This document shows positions 10,557 through 21,066 of a DNA stretch of 64,000 nucleotides, piece after piece. The stretch's first letter is position 1. Each line of letters opens with the position of its first letter. The position numbers were made by a program, and so were the translations under genes. The notes beneath the pieces were generated by a model that worked only from the letters and a program-made list of their open reading frames with translations, was not told the DNA's origin and searched no databases. This DNA is from Vairimorpha ceranae (lineage: Eukaryota > Microsporidia > Nosematidae), in contig NW_020169297.1 of NCBI RefSeq assembly GCF_000988165.1, positions 62,001 through 126,000 on the forward strand. Reading direction: 5' to 3'.

Positions 10557-11441
10557 TTATTGTTTTTTCTTTTGTTCTAAAAATTCTCTTTTAAGTTCTA
10601 TTTTCTCGTGTATGTTTGACTTATAACGACCTATAATCCAACGTGGAATTAAATCTACAATACATTGCCAAAAAATATGTTTAAGTCTAGGAATAATTCT
10701 TCTGTTCGAGCCAAATGTTTTAAATAGTGAAGTTACAAATTTTTTTGTATCTATAGAATTATATGTATCTAATTGTGCTTTTAAAACTGGACTGTAGTTT
10801 ATATACTCAACTACGATTCCGTATTTATTTATTTCGTAATATAAAGATGAGGCAAACTGGTTTAAAAATGCTAAAGTGGCGGAATAAACTGCAATGTATG
10901 GAACGGGTATATCAAATGCAGAATCACCGATAAATAAAATATATCCTAATTTTTTTTCAGTCATTTGTGCGGCGACTCTATGAGTGATATGAACTGTGCT
11001 TAAGATATTGGTTTGAATAATTACGTCATTTCTACGATTTAAAAAAGATTCTACACCTCTGTCAGCTGTAGTTGCTGCATTTATTAAAACAGCCACATCG
11101 TAATCTTCAAGAAATGAAAAAACATTATAATTTTCTGCGGTAATTTTAAAATCAATAACATAAAATTCGCACTCAATTTGACTGGCCAATTCATTTTTTA
11201 AAGATTCTAGTTTGTCTTTATTATTATCGATCATCAATAATTTTACTTTTCTAAATGCTAGTTGTTTACAAATTTCTTTACCAATCCCTTGTGTGGCACC
11301 GGTAACTACTACAAATTTATTTTCAATCTTTTCCCAAACTGTTGAGTTAGTCAAGTAAGACCAAATGTATTCAAAAAGATAATTACCGAAGTTGTATAAC
11401 AATATTAAGCCCCGTGCTTTACATACAAAAGAAAGAAACAT
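10557..11441 (-). CDS. short-chain dehydrogenase resembling very-long-chain 3-oxoacyl reductase, catalytic Lys missing
   Basis: A 294-residue SDR. A hydrophobic N-terminal segment (residues 1-30) is followed by the nucleotide-binding TGATQGIG at 47-54, the region equivalent to NNVG at 121-124 (here NAAT), Asn145, Ser174 and Tyr186. The layout, including PVPYIAVYSA before the active site and the basic C-terminus, matches ER 3-oxoacyl reductases (HSD17B12/IFA38 type) of fatty-acid elongation or ketosphinganine reductases. The YxxxK lysine is Leu190 (YSATL; codon TTA), so the textbook catalytic tetrad is incomplete. It may be inactive, a binding protein, or use another base. The start ATG at 11441 is the first in frame; only a CC, not CCC, lies upstream. 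Confidence 0.75.
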   Translation of the reverse strand: MFLSFVCKARGLILLYNFGNYLFEYIWSYLTNSTVWEKIENKFVVVTGATQGIGKEICKQLAFRKVKLLMIDNNKDKLESLKNELASQIECEFYVIDFKITAENYNVFSFLEDYDVAVLINAATTADRGVESFLNRRNDVIIQTNILSTVHITHRVAAQMTEKKLGYILFIGDSAFDIPVPYIAVYSATLAFLNQFASSLYYEINKYGIVVEYINYSPVLKAQLDTYNSIDTKKFVTSLFKTFGSNRRIIPRLKHIFWQCIVDLIPRWIIGRYKSNIHEKIELKREFLEQKKKQ

Positions 11442-12639
11442 TTAAGGATTAAAAAAATAAAATCTTACGAATGTAATAAAAAATTTTCGATCTAAAATAT
11501 TTTATAATAAAAAATTTAGCAATATTTTTAACCACCAATTTAAACGTAAAAAGGCTAAGTTACAAATTAAAGAGTTATTTGATATTGTAACATTAATAAA
11601 CTTAAGTAATATTTATTGCTATGAATTTAAATAAAAATTCTTATTATCTTGCAAAGATATTTTAGTAATAAAATTTATATTTAATTTATTCAAATTTTTA
11701 AAATAAAGAATAAAATATAATTAATTTATAAAATATTTCTCGCTAATCGAACCTACATAGATTTACAATAAAATAAATTCATTAAAAATATATTTAAAAT
11801 ATTTGACATGCTATTATTTTTTCAATTTTTTTATTCTTTTAAATTAAAATCTTATGACTAACAAGTAGCAATATCTAAAATAATTAATAAAAAAATAAGA
11901 ATCAATAGGGTTTATAGCTAATAAGTCAATGATAAAATTAGTTTAAAGATTATAGAATATGATATTTGTTATACTTAATGAAAGCAAAGAACTATTTCTG
12001 CTTCTAAATAAAGGAGTCTAAAATATCAAAATCTTAGTTTTTGTAACAAAAATTGATTAAAATATTTCACTATTTTTAAATAAATTACCTACATATTTAA
12101 AGATTAATTTATGCAAGTATTAGATTGCTAATTAAAATATACAATACATAATTTTAACAATGATTTGTTTAATTCAAATATTAAGGTTGAATTTCTAAAT
12201 AGTGATCGTGGTCAAACAGATTCGCTTTTGTGCATCTGTTCGTTCGCAGTATAAAAGAAAATTTCAAAAAATTAGCCCCAAAAAAAGGATTGTGAAAAAT
12301 AAAATTTATTCTATAAACTCGTCTTTAAAATAATAAATTTCACATGTTTTTTTAAACAATGTAATACATTTGCAGAATTAATATTTCTAGTTATTTTAAC
12401 TTTTTTCTCTTTTCTTTAATTTCTATGTTTGTCTTATAATAATCATTGTTTCTCTTAAATAATTTAACTCAACGAAAATTTCTTTATTTCTTAATATCAT
12501 AAGTATTTCTACAATCTTGGTTGTGCACTATTTTTTTATTTTTTAAAACACAATCTATCCTTTAAAGCCATTGCTAGTGAAAGAAATATCGTTAATTATT
12601 TTTTCATATAAATCTGTATCATCAAAAAATTCTTAAAAC
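11442..12639. other. gene-poor region
   Basis: About 1.2 kb of AT-rich sequence with many stops in all frames. A slightly GC-richer patch (12205-12250) has no recognised identity. It may contain the lost 5' part of the Tc1-like element that follows. Confidence 0.45.
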
Positions 12640-13123
12640 ACTTAATTTGCCTGCTACTGTAAAGCATGGTGGAGAGTCAGTAATGGTATAGGATGTTTTT
12701 CATACTTTGGTGTAGGAAAATTTGTTTTTATTAAAGGTAAAATGAATTCTGAGTATTAAGTATGTTTTATCTAATAATCTACTTGATTAGGCTAGATTAA
12801 TGGGTCTGCAAGATTACATTTTTTAACAAGACAATGATCTCAAGCATACTGCAAAGCTTACAAAACTGTATCTCGAATCAAAACAATTTAAACTTCTTTA
12901 TTTGCCTGCACAATCTTTAGATTTAAATTCAATAGAGGCCCCTTGGGCTATAGTACAGCAAAAATTATTACAATATTGCCCCAAAAATTTTAATAAATTG
13001 AAAGAAATAATAGTACATGGATGGCAGCAAATTCCATTAGAATTGTGTCAAAAATTGGCTTTAAGCTATTACAAAAGATCTTTAGCATGTTTTAGAGCAA
13101 AAGGAAATGATACTAAGTATTAA
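12640..13123 (+). pseudogene. Tc1/mariner transposase, 3' portion, decayed
   Basis: Translating the plus strand gives the conserved order of the Tc1 catalytic domain. First comes LPATVKHGGESVMV followed by a stop where Trp (WG) is expected. Then come FVFIKGKMNSEY, a stop, and the segment QDNDLKHTAKLTKLYLESK carrying the second catalytic Asp. Next is LPAQSLDLNSIEAPWAIVQ with the third acid (Glu of SIE), and finally the C-terminal RAKGNDTKY. The uninterrupted part is about 12829-13123. At least three stops interrupt the upstream part, and the N-terminal HTH half is not recognisable. A right-end candidate ATACACTGTA lies at 13196-13205; I did not find its partner upstream. Confidence 0.8.
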
Positions 13124-13553
13124 AATAAAAATATTTCTTTTTTTTGAAACAATTTTTTATTAATTTATCGTTTAATGTAAAACAAATAAGAACCAAATAC
13201 ACTGTAAAAAAGCACATTTAAAAATTTTACAACTAAAAGTAATTATTTTTTATTATAACTTAACTTACATAAAGCTCCGAAAAATATTCCTTTTTTTAAG
13301 CATACTGTATGTGTTTCTTGATTTTTGTAAAAAAGTAAAAAATAGGCAGAAGAAATATATCTAAAATTCAAAACATAAAAAGCCTCCAAACAAATGGTAA
13401 AATCCTTTAGGTCACGAATAAAATGCGCCATCACGTGCTAATAATTTTTGTTCCCTAGCCACTCTTAAATTTTTAGTTTTCTTACATTACAAGGAATATT
13501 TCTTTTGAAAAAATTGTCAAATTGGATAAAGTTATAATCCGATCTTGTTTTAA
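13124..13553. other. 3' flank of the Tc1 relic; nothing recognised
   Basis: Contains the possible Tc1 right end (TACACTGTA) near 13197. The minus-strand open frame 13243-13434 has no recognisable features and no upstream CCC, so I do not call it. Confidence 0.4.
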
Positions 13554-13977
13554 TTAGCCCACAGGTATATCATAATTATTATTGTGACTAAAATTATAGG
13601 AGCTTTCTTGTAGTCGTCTAAATCCACTTTTTAAACTGCCTATCTTGGATAGCTTTTGTCTGTCGCGATCATCTAATATTGATTCTGAAAAATATATTAA
13701 GTCATGAATTGGTTTCCGGGTTAGTTGGATATCTTGTATCATTTTTTCTCACACTAAAATTTTCTGATTTCATCATTGCCCAATTCTTCAGCTACTTCAT
13801 GCATTTTAGAATAATATAAATTATTTTCATTATTACTTTTAGTTTGAAATAAACCTCTGCAATTTTTATTCAAACGTGCCCAAAACGTATAGATTGAAGT
13901 TGTTTTCTTTACATAATACTTATTTTTAATTGGAACAAAACTAACAGGAATGTTGTTGCTCCCAAATTTTTATTTCA
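13554..13977 (-). pseudogene. broken small coding remnant, unknown
   Basis: Two minus-strand open segments follow one another in different frames. The upstream one (about 13977-13762) reads SNNIPVSFVPIKNKYYVKK and later ARLNKNCRGLFQTKSNN, ending at a TAG. The downstream one starts at an ATG at 13742 (MIQDIQLTRKPIHDLIYF) and runs 62 codons to 13554. Their mixed, non-low-complexity composition differs from the surrounding noncoding DNA, so a frameshifted gene or element is plausible. I do not recognise the family, and its position next to a transposon relic suggests mobile-element debris. Confidence 0.3.
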
Positions 13978-14982
13978 ATTTTTGTCTTCTATAAGTAATT
14001 TTTTTATATATGAGCCGGAAATGTCCTAAAATGCGTAAATGTCCAAGGATCTTTTTAAATGTGCTATAAAATTTTAACAGATGTAAATTGTTAAACTGAT
14101 AAGGCTTTTAGATTATAAGTAATAAATTAGAATGTTTTAGATATTTTTAAAATTATGACCGACTTTCAAAATTCAATAAAACAATTTGTAATTAGTATTT
14201 TAAAGCAAAAAATTAACTGGTAATTTTATTTTATTTTTAAAATAAATAAAACACGTAGACTAGTACTTTAAACCAAATATAAATGTAATATAATAATATA
14301 TTATTTGTAGTTTTTGTTGTAAAATACAGGAAATATTAGTAGGGACAAAGATATAAATTGTAAATATTTAGAGAACTGTTGTAATAATAAGTGCACATTT
14401 TAAAATAAATTTCTATAATTCTGCTAACATCATAATTTTATATTTCATTGTATAAACTAATTAAAAGCAAATATTAATAAAAAGTTGAATTATAAATTTT
14501 TGACAAAAACTTATTATATGATGTGTGGACAATTATTGCAAGAAAACGCAATAAATTTCACAAGCTTTAATAATAAAGTATTAGCTAAATCTAAAATTAT
14601 AACACATGAAAAATGATATTTAATCCTTTTGTTATAAATACTGTATTCTACATCTCTTAATACCCAAACTTGGTGGTACGTTAAAAAATTTAACTTTATG
14701 TTGTTTTAATTAATTTTTTTGTTGTACAAAAACTACTGTTGAATATTAATTAAAAGAATTAAACACTCTTTTAGCAGAAAAAGTATGATATTTAATGTAT
14801 TATGATAATACAAAAAGAGTTTTACAATATTTGTAATAAAATGTTAGTAATTAAGCTTTAAATTAATTTATATAGTTGATGCAATTCTAATCAAAAAAGC
14901 AAGTTGTTCTAAGCCTTTACTTATACAAAGCCTACTTCGTCTTATAAAAAATTAAAAATACTTTTTTTAATAAAAATTTAAT
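13978..14982. other. intergenic, nothing recognised
   Basis: About 1 kb AT-rich spacer downstream of RACK1. A 32-codon plus-strand ORF at 14519 has no supporting context. Confidence 0.45.
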
Positions 14983-15996
14983 TTATTCGCTTCTTCTTGA
15001 ATATTCTAATGATAAAATTTGTCCATTAGATAATCCGCAGTACAAAATGTCCTCTTTACTGACAATAGAATTACAAGAAATACCCTTTCCTATTGATAAT
15101 AAGCTAAAAGTAGCTATAATAGTCTTATTGCAAACATCGTAAACATATATTGCATCATCTGTTCCTATTGCGATTCCTGCAAAAGATTCAAAAGATGTAA
15201 CTGATCTAACTATATTTTCAACTATAACAGTTCCTACACACTCATTGGTATCTAGTTTAACAATATAAACTTTATTGTTCTTACCACCATAGATTAAAAG
15301 ATTTCCTCCCTCACAAAAAGCAAGACAGGTGACACTTAGTGCTAAATCATAATCTTTAGGTTTTTCTCCGCTTTCTTTTTCATAACGTTGATAATCCAAA
15401 ACGTTACCTTCAATAAACGTACGTAAAAGGGTTCCATCTTCAACATTCCAAATTTTAACTGTTCCATCTTTAGAACCAGAATACAAAATATTCTCATTCA
15501 TAGAATCAAAAGCTAAACACGTAACCCAACTTTTATGACAATTTTCATATCCAGGGCCAAATGTATTAATAAGCTCTCCTCTGGTGTTCCATAATTTAAT
15601 AGAACAGTCAACAGATCCAGTACAAATCTTATTATCATCTTTATTAATAGCAACAGCTAAAATATCACGATCATGGCCTCTAAGAACAGCTGTGGCCTCT
15701 TTTGATTTGACATCCCATATGTAACCCACCTTATCAGCACCTACTGAAACCAACATATCGCCGTTAGATGACAAAGCTATACTTGTAATGTTTTTCTTGT
15801 GTTTTCGACCGAATTCTTTGTAAAGCTTTCCAAACTCACTGTCTACATTACTATTAAGTGCCCAATAAAAAACACTTCTATCTTTAGATGAACTAAATAA
15901 TACGTTAGAAGAGCCATTTCTGAGCTTTTGAATACAAGTAACACTGGCCTTGTGAGCAGACAATGGTTCTAAAACACGCAAGTCCGATTTTGACAT
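14983..15996 (-). CDS. RACK1: RACK1/Asc1 ribosome-associated WD40 protein
   Basis: The protein has 337 residues counted from the ATG at 15996. The frame extends 14 codons further up, but a CCCC (plus-strand GGGG at 16002-16005) directly precedes the downstream ATG, and [19 protein letters not shown] is the natural RACK1 start. Seven WD40 blades are visible, with diagnostic wording such as [18 protein letters not shown] and [11 protein letters not shown] in the position of the RACK1 IKLWNTLG ... HSEWVSCVRF region. RACK1 sits on the head of the 40S subunit and links translation to signalling. The blade with LLRTFIEGN carries an insertion (residues around 210-225) relative to other eukaryotes. 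Confidence 0.88.
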   Translation of the reverse strand: MSKSDLRVLEPLSAHKASVTCIQKLRNGSSNVLFSSSKDRSVFYWALNSNVDSEFGKLYKEFGRKHKKNITSIALSSNGDMLVSVGADKVGYIWDVKSKEATAVLRGHDRDILAVAINKDDNKICTGSVDCSIKLWNTRGELINTFGPGYENCHKSWVTCLAFDSMNENILYSGSKDGTVKIWNVEDGTLLRTFIEGNVLDYQRYEKESGEKPKDYDLALSVTCLAFCEGGNLLIYGGKNNKVYIVKLDTNECVGTVIVENIVRSVTSFESFAGIAIGTDDAIYVYDVCNKTIIATFSLLSIGKGISCNSIVSKEDILYCGLSNGQILSLEYSRRSE

Positions 15997-16245
15997 TTTA
16001 AGGGGTTTAAAAAATTTAAATTTAAAAAAAATTAGCATAAATTTATATGTTGTAACAGAATTAAATTTACGGAAAAAACAAATTTTTATTTTTAGATCAT
16101 TTACTATAAAGTATTATCTTTATGTTATTTGTAAAATATTATTTATGGAATTTAAATTAATGAAAATGCAAAATTCAATTTTTTGTTCTTTTTCTAAGGT
16201 TTTATTCTTAAGATTTTTTATATAATTCTCACTTTTTTACCCTTA

Positions 16246-18672
16246 ATGTTTAAAACTTCTCTGTATATTCATGACATTAAAGAAATTTCTCAAGAACAGA
16301 TACTAGGACTTATTCAATCTAAATCTTTAGAAAAAAAAATAGAAGGAATGAAAGAATTAATAATGTATGTAAGTCAAGGAAAAGCAAATGATCATTTACT
16401 TCATATAATTTTAAAAGAAGTTCTACTTATGGAAAACAATGAACTTAAGAGATTATTATATTATTTTTTAGAAATTTATCTGCCTTTAATTAATGACAGC
16501 GAAATTCTTTTATTGAACAACCAAATAAGAAAAGATTTAGAAAATCCAAACGAATTTGTAAGAGGATTTACACTAAAATTTGTTTCTAAATTAAGATCTG
16601 TAGATGTGTTAAATAATTGTTATAGATCCATTAAAGATAATACTACTCATTCTGTTGGCTATGTAAGAAGAAGTGCTTATTATTGTTTAGCAACAATTTA
16701 TAAAAAGGTAGGAATATATGAAGATGTACCTAAAATTTTAAAAGAAAGTTTATACAAAGAGATGGATTCTTGTTGTCTTATTCAGGCATTTTGTTCTTTA
16801 TATGATATTGATAAGGAGAAGGCTATGTCTTTTGCATATGAGGTTACTAATTCTAAAGATAAGGATTTTTCCTTAATGCTCCTTGATAAGATCTTAGATA
16901 AAAAATTTATAAATTGCTTTATTGAAGATAAAGATAGTGAGGTACGTCTTAAGGCTTGTTTAAATATTTTAGAACTTGATGATGAAAAAAATTTATTAAA
17001 ATTTGTAGAAATTATATTTAATAATTTAAAAGAGCATGAAGAATATTTTGATGAGGTAGTAGTTCAACTAACAAAAATTAAAGATCGTACAGATATTTCT
17101 AGATATGTTATTGATATTCTACAATTTATAAATCCTTATAATTTTGACATGTCAAAATCTTGTTTAAGTTTGGCTTTTAATGTATGTAAATCTAGAGATG
17201 TTTGTCTAGTTTTACAATTTATTATAAATAAGTATAAAGAGATAGAAAACATGACACTTAAAAACAAAGCTTTGGAAATATTGTTAATTGAATATCTTTC
17301 AATTTTTACAAAAAAATTTGCAATTTGCGAAAAAGAAATCGATGATATTTGTATAAGAAATTTAAAAAAAGACTTTCCTGGATTGGTTTTTGCTTCTTTG
17401 GAATTAATTGAGATTTTAATAGGTTTGTCAAAGGATAATCAACTTATTAATGGACTTGTTAATTCTATAAAAAGTATAAAATATGGGAAGATTTTTAGAA
17501 AAACTTTTGAAATCATTGTAAAATACGCTGAAGTTTCTCATTTTAATCAAATAATTAATTTTATTGAAGACAGACTGAAAAATAATTATTTTTTTGACTG
17601 TTTATTTTTTCAAAAAGACAACAAGTTTTTATTAAACTTTGTGTGTATCTCATTAACAGAATTTTACTTTAGAATTCCGTACAATGAAGATCTTAAAATC
17701 AAATTAATTGCGATGTTTATTGGATTTACTAAATTAGAAGGCCTTTGTGACACCACTTCTAAATCAACTATCTTTTTATGCATTCGTTCTATTTCAGCTA
17801 ATGTGCCTTATAAACAGGTAGAAAAAAAACAATCTACAAAGTTTAAAAATATTGATGTTTTAACTCCTTTAGACATTCCGATGTTTAATGTTAAATTTAC
17901 CGAACAAGCAGAAAAGTTAATTGATTTTTTAAATTGTGAAAATACTTCAAACACGCTGGATAATATTGTTCAATTAACGGGATTATCAGATCCGATATAC
18001 GTAGAAGCCGATGTTTTGTTTACGAGGTATGAAATAATTCTTAATGTACTATTAATTAATCAAACAGAAGATTATCTGCAAAATATGCTCTTTGATTTTG
18101 CTACAAGTCAAAATATTCGATCTGTTTTTTTAGATCTACCAAAAAATATGAAAGCCAGATCAGCAATCACTAAAAAGTTGATTTTTAGGGTTGTAGATGG
18201 TTCCAATGGATTTATAAGTGGTTCTGTCACTTTTAAATATCCTAATGAAAATGGTGAATATGCTAATCAACATTATACTCTTAATTTCTCAGAGATTAAA
18301 ACTTATGTGTCAGATTTCCTGGAAAGTAAAACGTGCGAACCTTTAGAGTTCAAAAGTACTTGGAAAAAAATGACATGGGAGAATGTGTATTCAATGAAAA
18401 TGCTAACGAAATTAAGCCTTAAAAATGTATTTGATAAGTTTATTAAATTGGTTAATGGCACCATTATTGACTTCAAGGAAGATGCTGATATTCTTGTTGC
18501 TAATATTTTGTGTACCACTCGTCAGAATGATGATATATTTTTTAATGTATGTCTCGCTAAAACAGATAACTTTGTCAATTTGGAATGCAGAATAAGATCT
18601 GAAAAAGAAGATGTAGTAAAAAGCATGAGCAATGTTTTAGGAAGAGTTGTTAAAGAAGTCCGAATAAAGTGA
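16246..18672 (+). CDS. SEC26: COPI coat subunit beta-COP
   Basis: This is an 808-residue HEAT-type adaptin-like protein. The block DLENPNEFVRGFTLKFVSKL followed by a stretch containing SVGYVRRSAYYCLATIY corresponds to the signature of beta-COP (NPNEFIRGSTLRFLCKL ... HSYVRRNAVLAIYTIY). The C-terminal third retains the beta-COP appendage-linked region and ends without membrane segments. It is shorter than yeast Sec26 (about 970), as usual for reduced genomes. beta-COP is part of the coatomer F-subcomplex that coats Golgi-derived vesicles. A CCC at 16240-16242 precedes the ATG. BET2 follows 22 nt after the stop on the same strand, and SEC27, another coatomer subunit, is 4 kb away. Confidence 0.88.
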   Translation: MFKTSLYIHDIKEISQEQILGLIQSKSLEKKIEGMKELIMYVSQGKANDHLLHIILKEVLLMENNELKRLLYYFLEIYLPLINDSEILLLNNQIRKDLENPNEFVRGFTLKFVSKLRSVDVLNNCYRSIKDNTTHSVGYVRRSAYYCLATIYKKVGIYEDVPKILKESLYKEMDSCCLIQAFCSLYDIDKEKAMSFAYEVTNSKDKDFSLMLLDKILDKKFINCFIEDKDSEVRLKACLNILELDDEKNLLKFVEIIFNNLKEHEEYFDEVVVQLTKIKDRTDISRYVIDILQFINPYNFDMSKSCLSLAFNVCKSRDVCLVLQFIINKYKEIENMTLKNKALEILLIEYLSIFTKKFAICEKEIDDICIRNLKKDFPGLVFASLELIEILIGLSKDNQLINGLVNSIKSIKYGKIFRKTFEIIVKYAEVSHFNQIINFIEDRLKNNYFFDCLFFQKDNKFLLNFVCISLTEFYFRIPYNEDLKIKLIAMFIGFTKLEGLCDTTSKSTIFLCIRSISANVPYKQVEKKQSTKFKNIDVLTPLDIPMFNVKFTEQAEKLIDFLNCENTSNTLDNIVQLTGLSDPIYVEADVLFTRYEIILNVLLINQTEDYLQNMLFDFATSQNIRSVFLDLPKNMKARSAITKKLIFRVVDGSNGFISGSVTFKYPNENGEYANQHYTLNFSEIKTYVSDFLESKTCEPLEFKSTWKKMTWENVYSMKMLTKLSLKNVFDKFIKLVNGTIIDFKEDADILVANILCTTRQNDDIFFNVCLAKTDNFVNLECRIRSEKEDVVKSMSNVLGRVVKEVRIK

Positions 18673-18694
18673 TTGTTTTTTATTTTTTTGCCCC

Positions 18695-19660
18695 ATGAAA
18701 TTTACTAATAAACTTATTTTAGATTTAACAAATCATGTTAATTTTCTTGAAAAAATAAGAAACCTGAAAGATCTAGACTTTTTCCTTTCAGAACCGTGTC
18801 GACTAAATACACTTTATTGGATTGTTAATTCTTATAAAATTATGGGTATTGATCCAGGAATGAAAGATATAGTCGATTTTGTTAAAAGTTGCAAGAATGA
18901 AGATGGTGGATACGGTGGATCTACTAACCATCCATCTACAATATTAACAACTTTTAATGCCTTACAAATTTTATACATTTATAAAGAAAATTTTTATGAC
19001 AATAAAACTATTAATTTTATATTAAGTAACATGAATGAAGATGGATCTTTTAGAAATGATAGATATGGTATGACAGATAACAGAATTAATTGTAGTGCAG
19101 TGTTGTCTCTGCATTTGTTGTACCTCAACAAAACTTTAAATTTTGAAAGATCATCTCTTGCTGAACAGATACCATACAAATATTGTGATTCAATAGAATT
19201 TGACTATAAAAAGTGTATAGAATACATAATTTCATGTTACAATCCAGATGGTGGTTTTGGTCTTGCCAAAGGCGACGAGTCGCATTGTGCATTTACATTT
19301 TGTTGTATTTCAAGTTTACGATCACTAGGCAGTCTTCAATATACAAATATTAGGGATATTAGTCGATTTATTGCGCTCAGGCAAGAAAAATCGGGAGGTT
19401 TAAGCGGAAGAATTAATAAAAAAGAGGATGTATGTTATTCTTTTTGGGCGTATGCAACCATGAAAATGATTCATAAAAATCATTTACTAAATGAACAGAT
19501 GCTTATTGATTTTATATTATCCTGTCAAGGAAAAAATGGTGGATTTTCTGATCGCCCTAAAAATGAGGCAGACCCTTATCATTTAATGTTTTCACTTGCT
19601 GCATTGTCATTGCTTGGATATGAAGGTGTTGGTGAAGTTGATCCTGGTTTTGCGATCTAA
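18695..19660 (+). CDS. BET2: Rab geranylgeranyltransferase beta subunit
   Basis: This 321-residue prenyltransferase beta subunit has the repeated GGxxG alpha-alpha barrel motifs (DGGYGGS, DGGFGLA, GGLSGR, NGGFSDRP). GGLSGRINKKEDVCYSFWAYA provides the zinc ligands Asp and Cys, and DPYHLMFSLAALSLLG provides the zinc His. The wording GGLxGRxxKxxDVCYSxW is specific for the RabGGTase (type II) rather than farnesyl- or GGTase-I beta subunits. It would attach geranylgeranyl groups to Rab/Ypt GTPases together with an alpha subunit and Rab escort protein. The CCCC at 18691-18694 abuts the ATG. Confidence 0.92.
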   Translation: MKFTNKLILDLTNHVNFLEKIRNLKDLDFFLSEPCRLNTLYWIVNSYKIMGIDPGMKDIVDFVKSCKNEDGGYGGSTNHPSTILTTFNALQILYIYKENFYDNKTINFILSNMNEDGSFRNDRYGMTDNRINCSAVLSLHLLYLNKTLNFERSSLAEQIPYKYCDSIEFDYKKCIEYIISCYNPDGGFGLAKGDESHCAFTFCCISSLRSLGSLQYTNIRDISRFIALRQEKSGGLSGRINKKEDVCYSFWAYATMKMIHKNHLLNEQMLIDFILSCQGKNGGFSDRPKNEADPYHLMFSLAALSLLGYEGVGEVDPGFAI

Positions 19661-19805
19661 AATAAATTATTGCTTTTTAAATATCTTTCAGTAGATATGT
19701 TTTATTAAAAACATATCATTATGTCACAGAATTTACATTTAGAATTTCATATTAGTTAAATTAAAAAATTAGATCTTTTAAATTACAAAATCTTTATAAA
19801 TTAAT

Positions 19806-20894
19806 TTATTTAAGATTTATTTGTATAACATCTTCATCTTCTAATACATGATTCAATCCAACTTTTTGAGGACTATGTTTTGCACTTCTCCCCCATACAA
19901 GTGCATATTTAAAATCAGAATAAAAGTCTTTATGAATTTCTTTACACAAATCAAATACTGTACAATTATTTCTCAATACAATAGGATTATCTAAATCAGG
20001 AAACTCTCCCTTCCTTTTTGTGTAGATTCTCGTCATGTCAAGTCTTTTCCAAATATCCTCTTTAAGATCATCAATATTCCAATTATTTTTACAGCTTATA
20101 AGAATTGTATCTTCTTCTAAACTTAAATTTATAAACTCTTCATAAGATAACTCATCCGCCTTATTATAACAGAATAGACATTTAATATAAAAAACATTTT
20201 TACTAACTAAATCTAAAATATCATCAGTACTCACATTTTCTTTAATAAGAACATTACAATGATTAATTTTATATTCTTTTAATATCGCAGTTATAGACTC
20301 TTCTGATGTTTGTGTTAATTCACATTGTTTGTTTATATTTATGCCACCACCAGTAGTTAAATTAATACTGACATCTGGCCTTTTTTTATTAAGCCGTATG
20401 CCCATGTTGTATAACTCACGAATAAGAACACTTTTATCATTTTTTCTTCTTGGATCAAGTACAACAAGAATTAAATCTGCTGTTCTACTTATACTTATTA
20501 CCTGCCTTCCCCTTCCTAAATTTAATGAAGCTCCACTTATAATTCCAGGGAGATCTAAAATCTGTATTGTCGATCCATTATACACCATTTTACCCGCTAT
20601 ACAATCAAGAGTTGTAAATTCATGTTCTGCCGCTTTACTTTCAGTAGATGTTATTTTTGAGAGAAGAGTTGATTTCCCTACACTGGGAAATCCAATAAGA
20701 GCTATACGCGCATCACCAGATTTTGCAACTTCCCACCCGTCTGATTTTACATTATTGGCTTTTGGATTGTCAAGTTCATGTTTATACCTGGCAAGTCTAG
20801 CTTTAAGTGTACCAATGTGGTACTCAGTCTTTTTATTCTTTTGTGTTCTAGCCATTTCAGCTTCAATTTCGTTAATTTTATCTTGTATTCCCAT
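19806..20894 (-). CDS. RBG2: DRG-family translation GTPase (DRG2/Rbg2)
   Basis: This 362-residue GTPase belongs to the Obg-related DRG group. The N-terminus MGIQDKINEIEAEMARTQKN and the following H-x-G-x-LKA helix-turn fit DRG2 better than DRG1. The P-loop is GFPSVGKST, G2/G3 are FTTLDCIAG and DLPGIISGA, and the NKxD box is NKAD (YNKADEL). The C-terminal TGS domain carries FKYALVWGRSAKHSPQKVGL and ends with EDVIQINLK, as in DRG2. Partners are DFRP/Gir2-type proteins on ribosomes. GRGRQVISISRTAD is intact. The plus-strand GGG at 20898-20900 gives the CCC upstream of the ATG. Confidence 0.92.
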   Translation of the reverse strand: MGIQDKINEIEAEMARTQKNKKTEYHIGTLKARLARYKHELDNPKANNVKSDGWEVAKSGDARIALIGFPSVGKSTLLSKITSTESKAAEHEFTTLDCIAGKMVYNGSTIQILDLPGIISGASLNLGRGRQVISISRTADLILVVLDPRRKNDKSVLIRELYNMGIRLNKKRPDVSINLTTGGGININKQCELTQTSEESITAILKEYKINHCNVLIKENVSTDDILDLVSKNVFYIKCLFCYNKADELSYEEFINLSLEEDTILISCKNNWNIDDLKEDIWKRLDMTRIYTKRKGEFPDLDNPIVLRNNCTVFDLCKEIHKDFYSDFKYALVWGRSAKHSPQKVGLNHVLEDEDVIQINLK

Positions 20895-21066
20895 TATGGG
20901 CTAAAAAGAATAATATTTACACTTGTATACAATAATTTATAAGTTATCTTATATAAAATGAAACACTTTATAGTTTTTTATATTATTTTTTTAATATAAA
21001 ACCAATCATATAACGCTAAAAAATAAAAAATTTAATTAAATCAAATGTGTAAAATTGCTTAAAATT

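Noticed and set aside
13243..13434. 63-codon minus-strand frame
   Set aside because: It is short, without start motif or family similarity.
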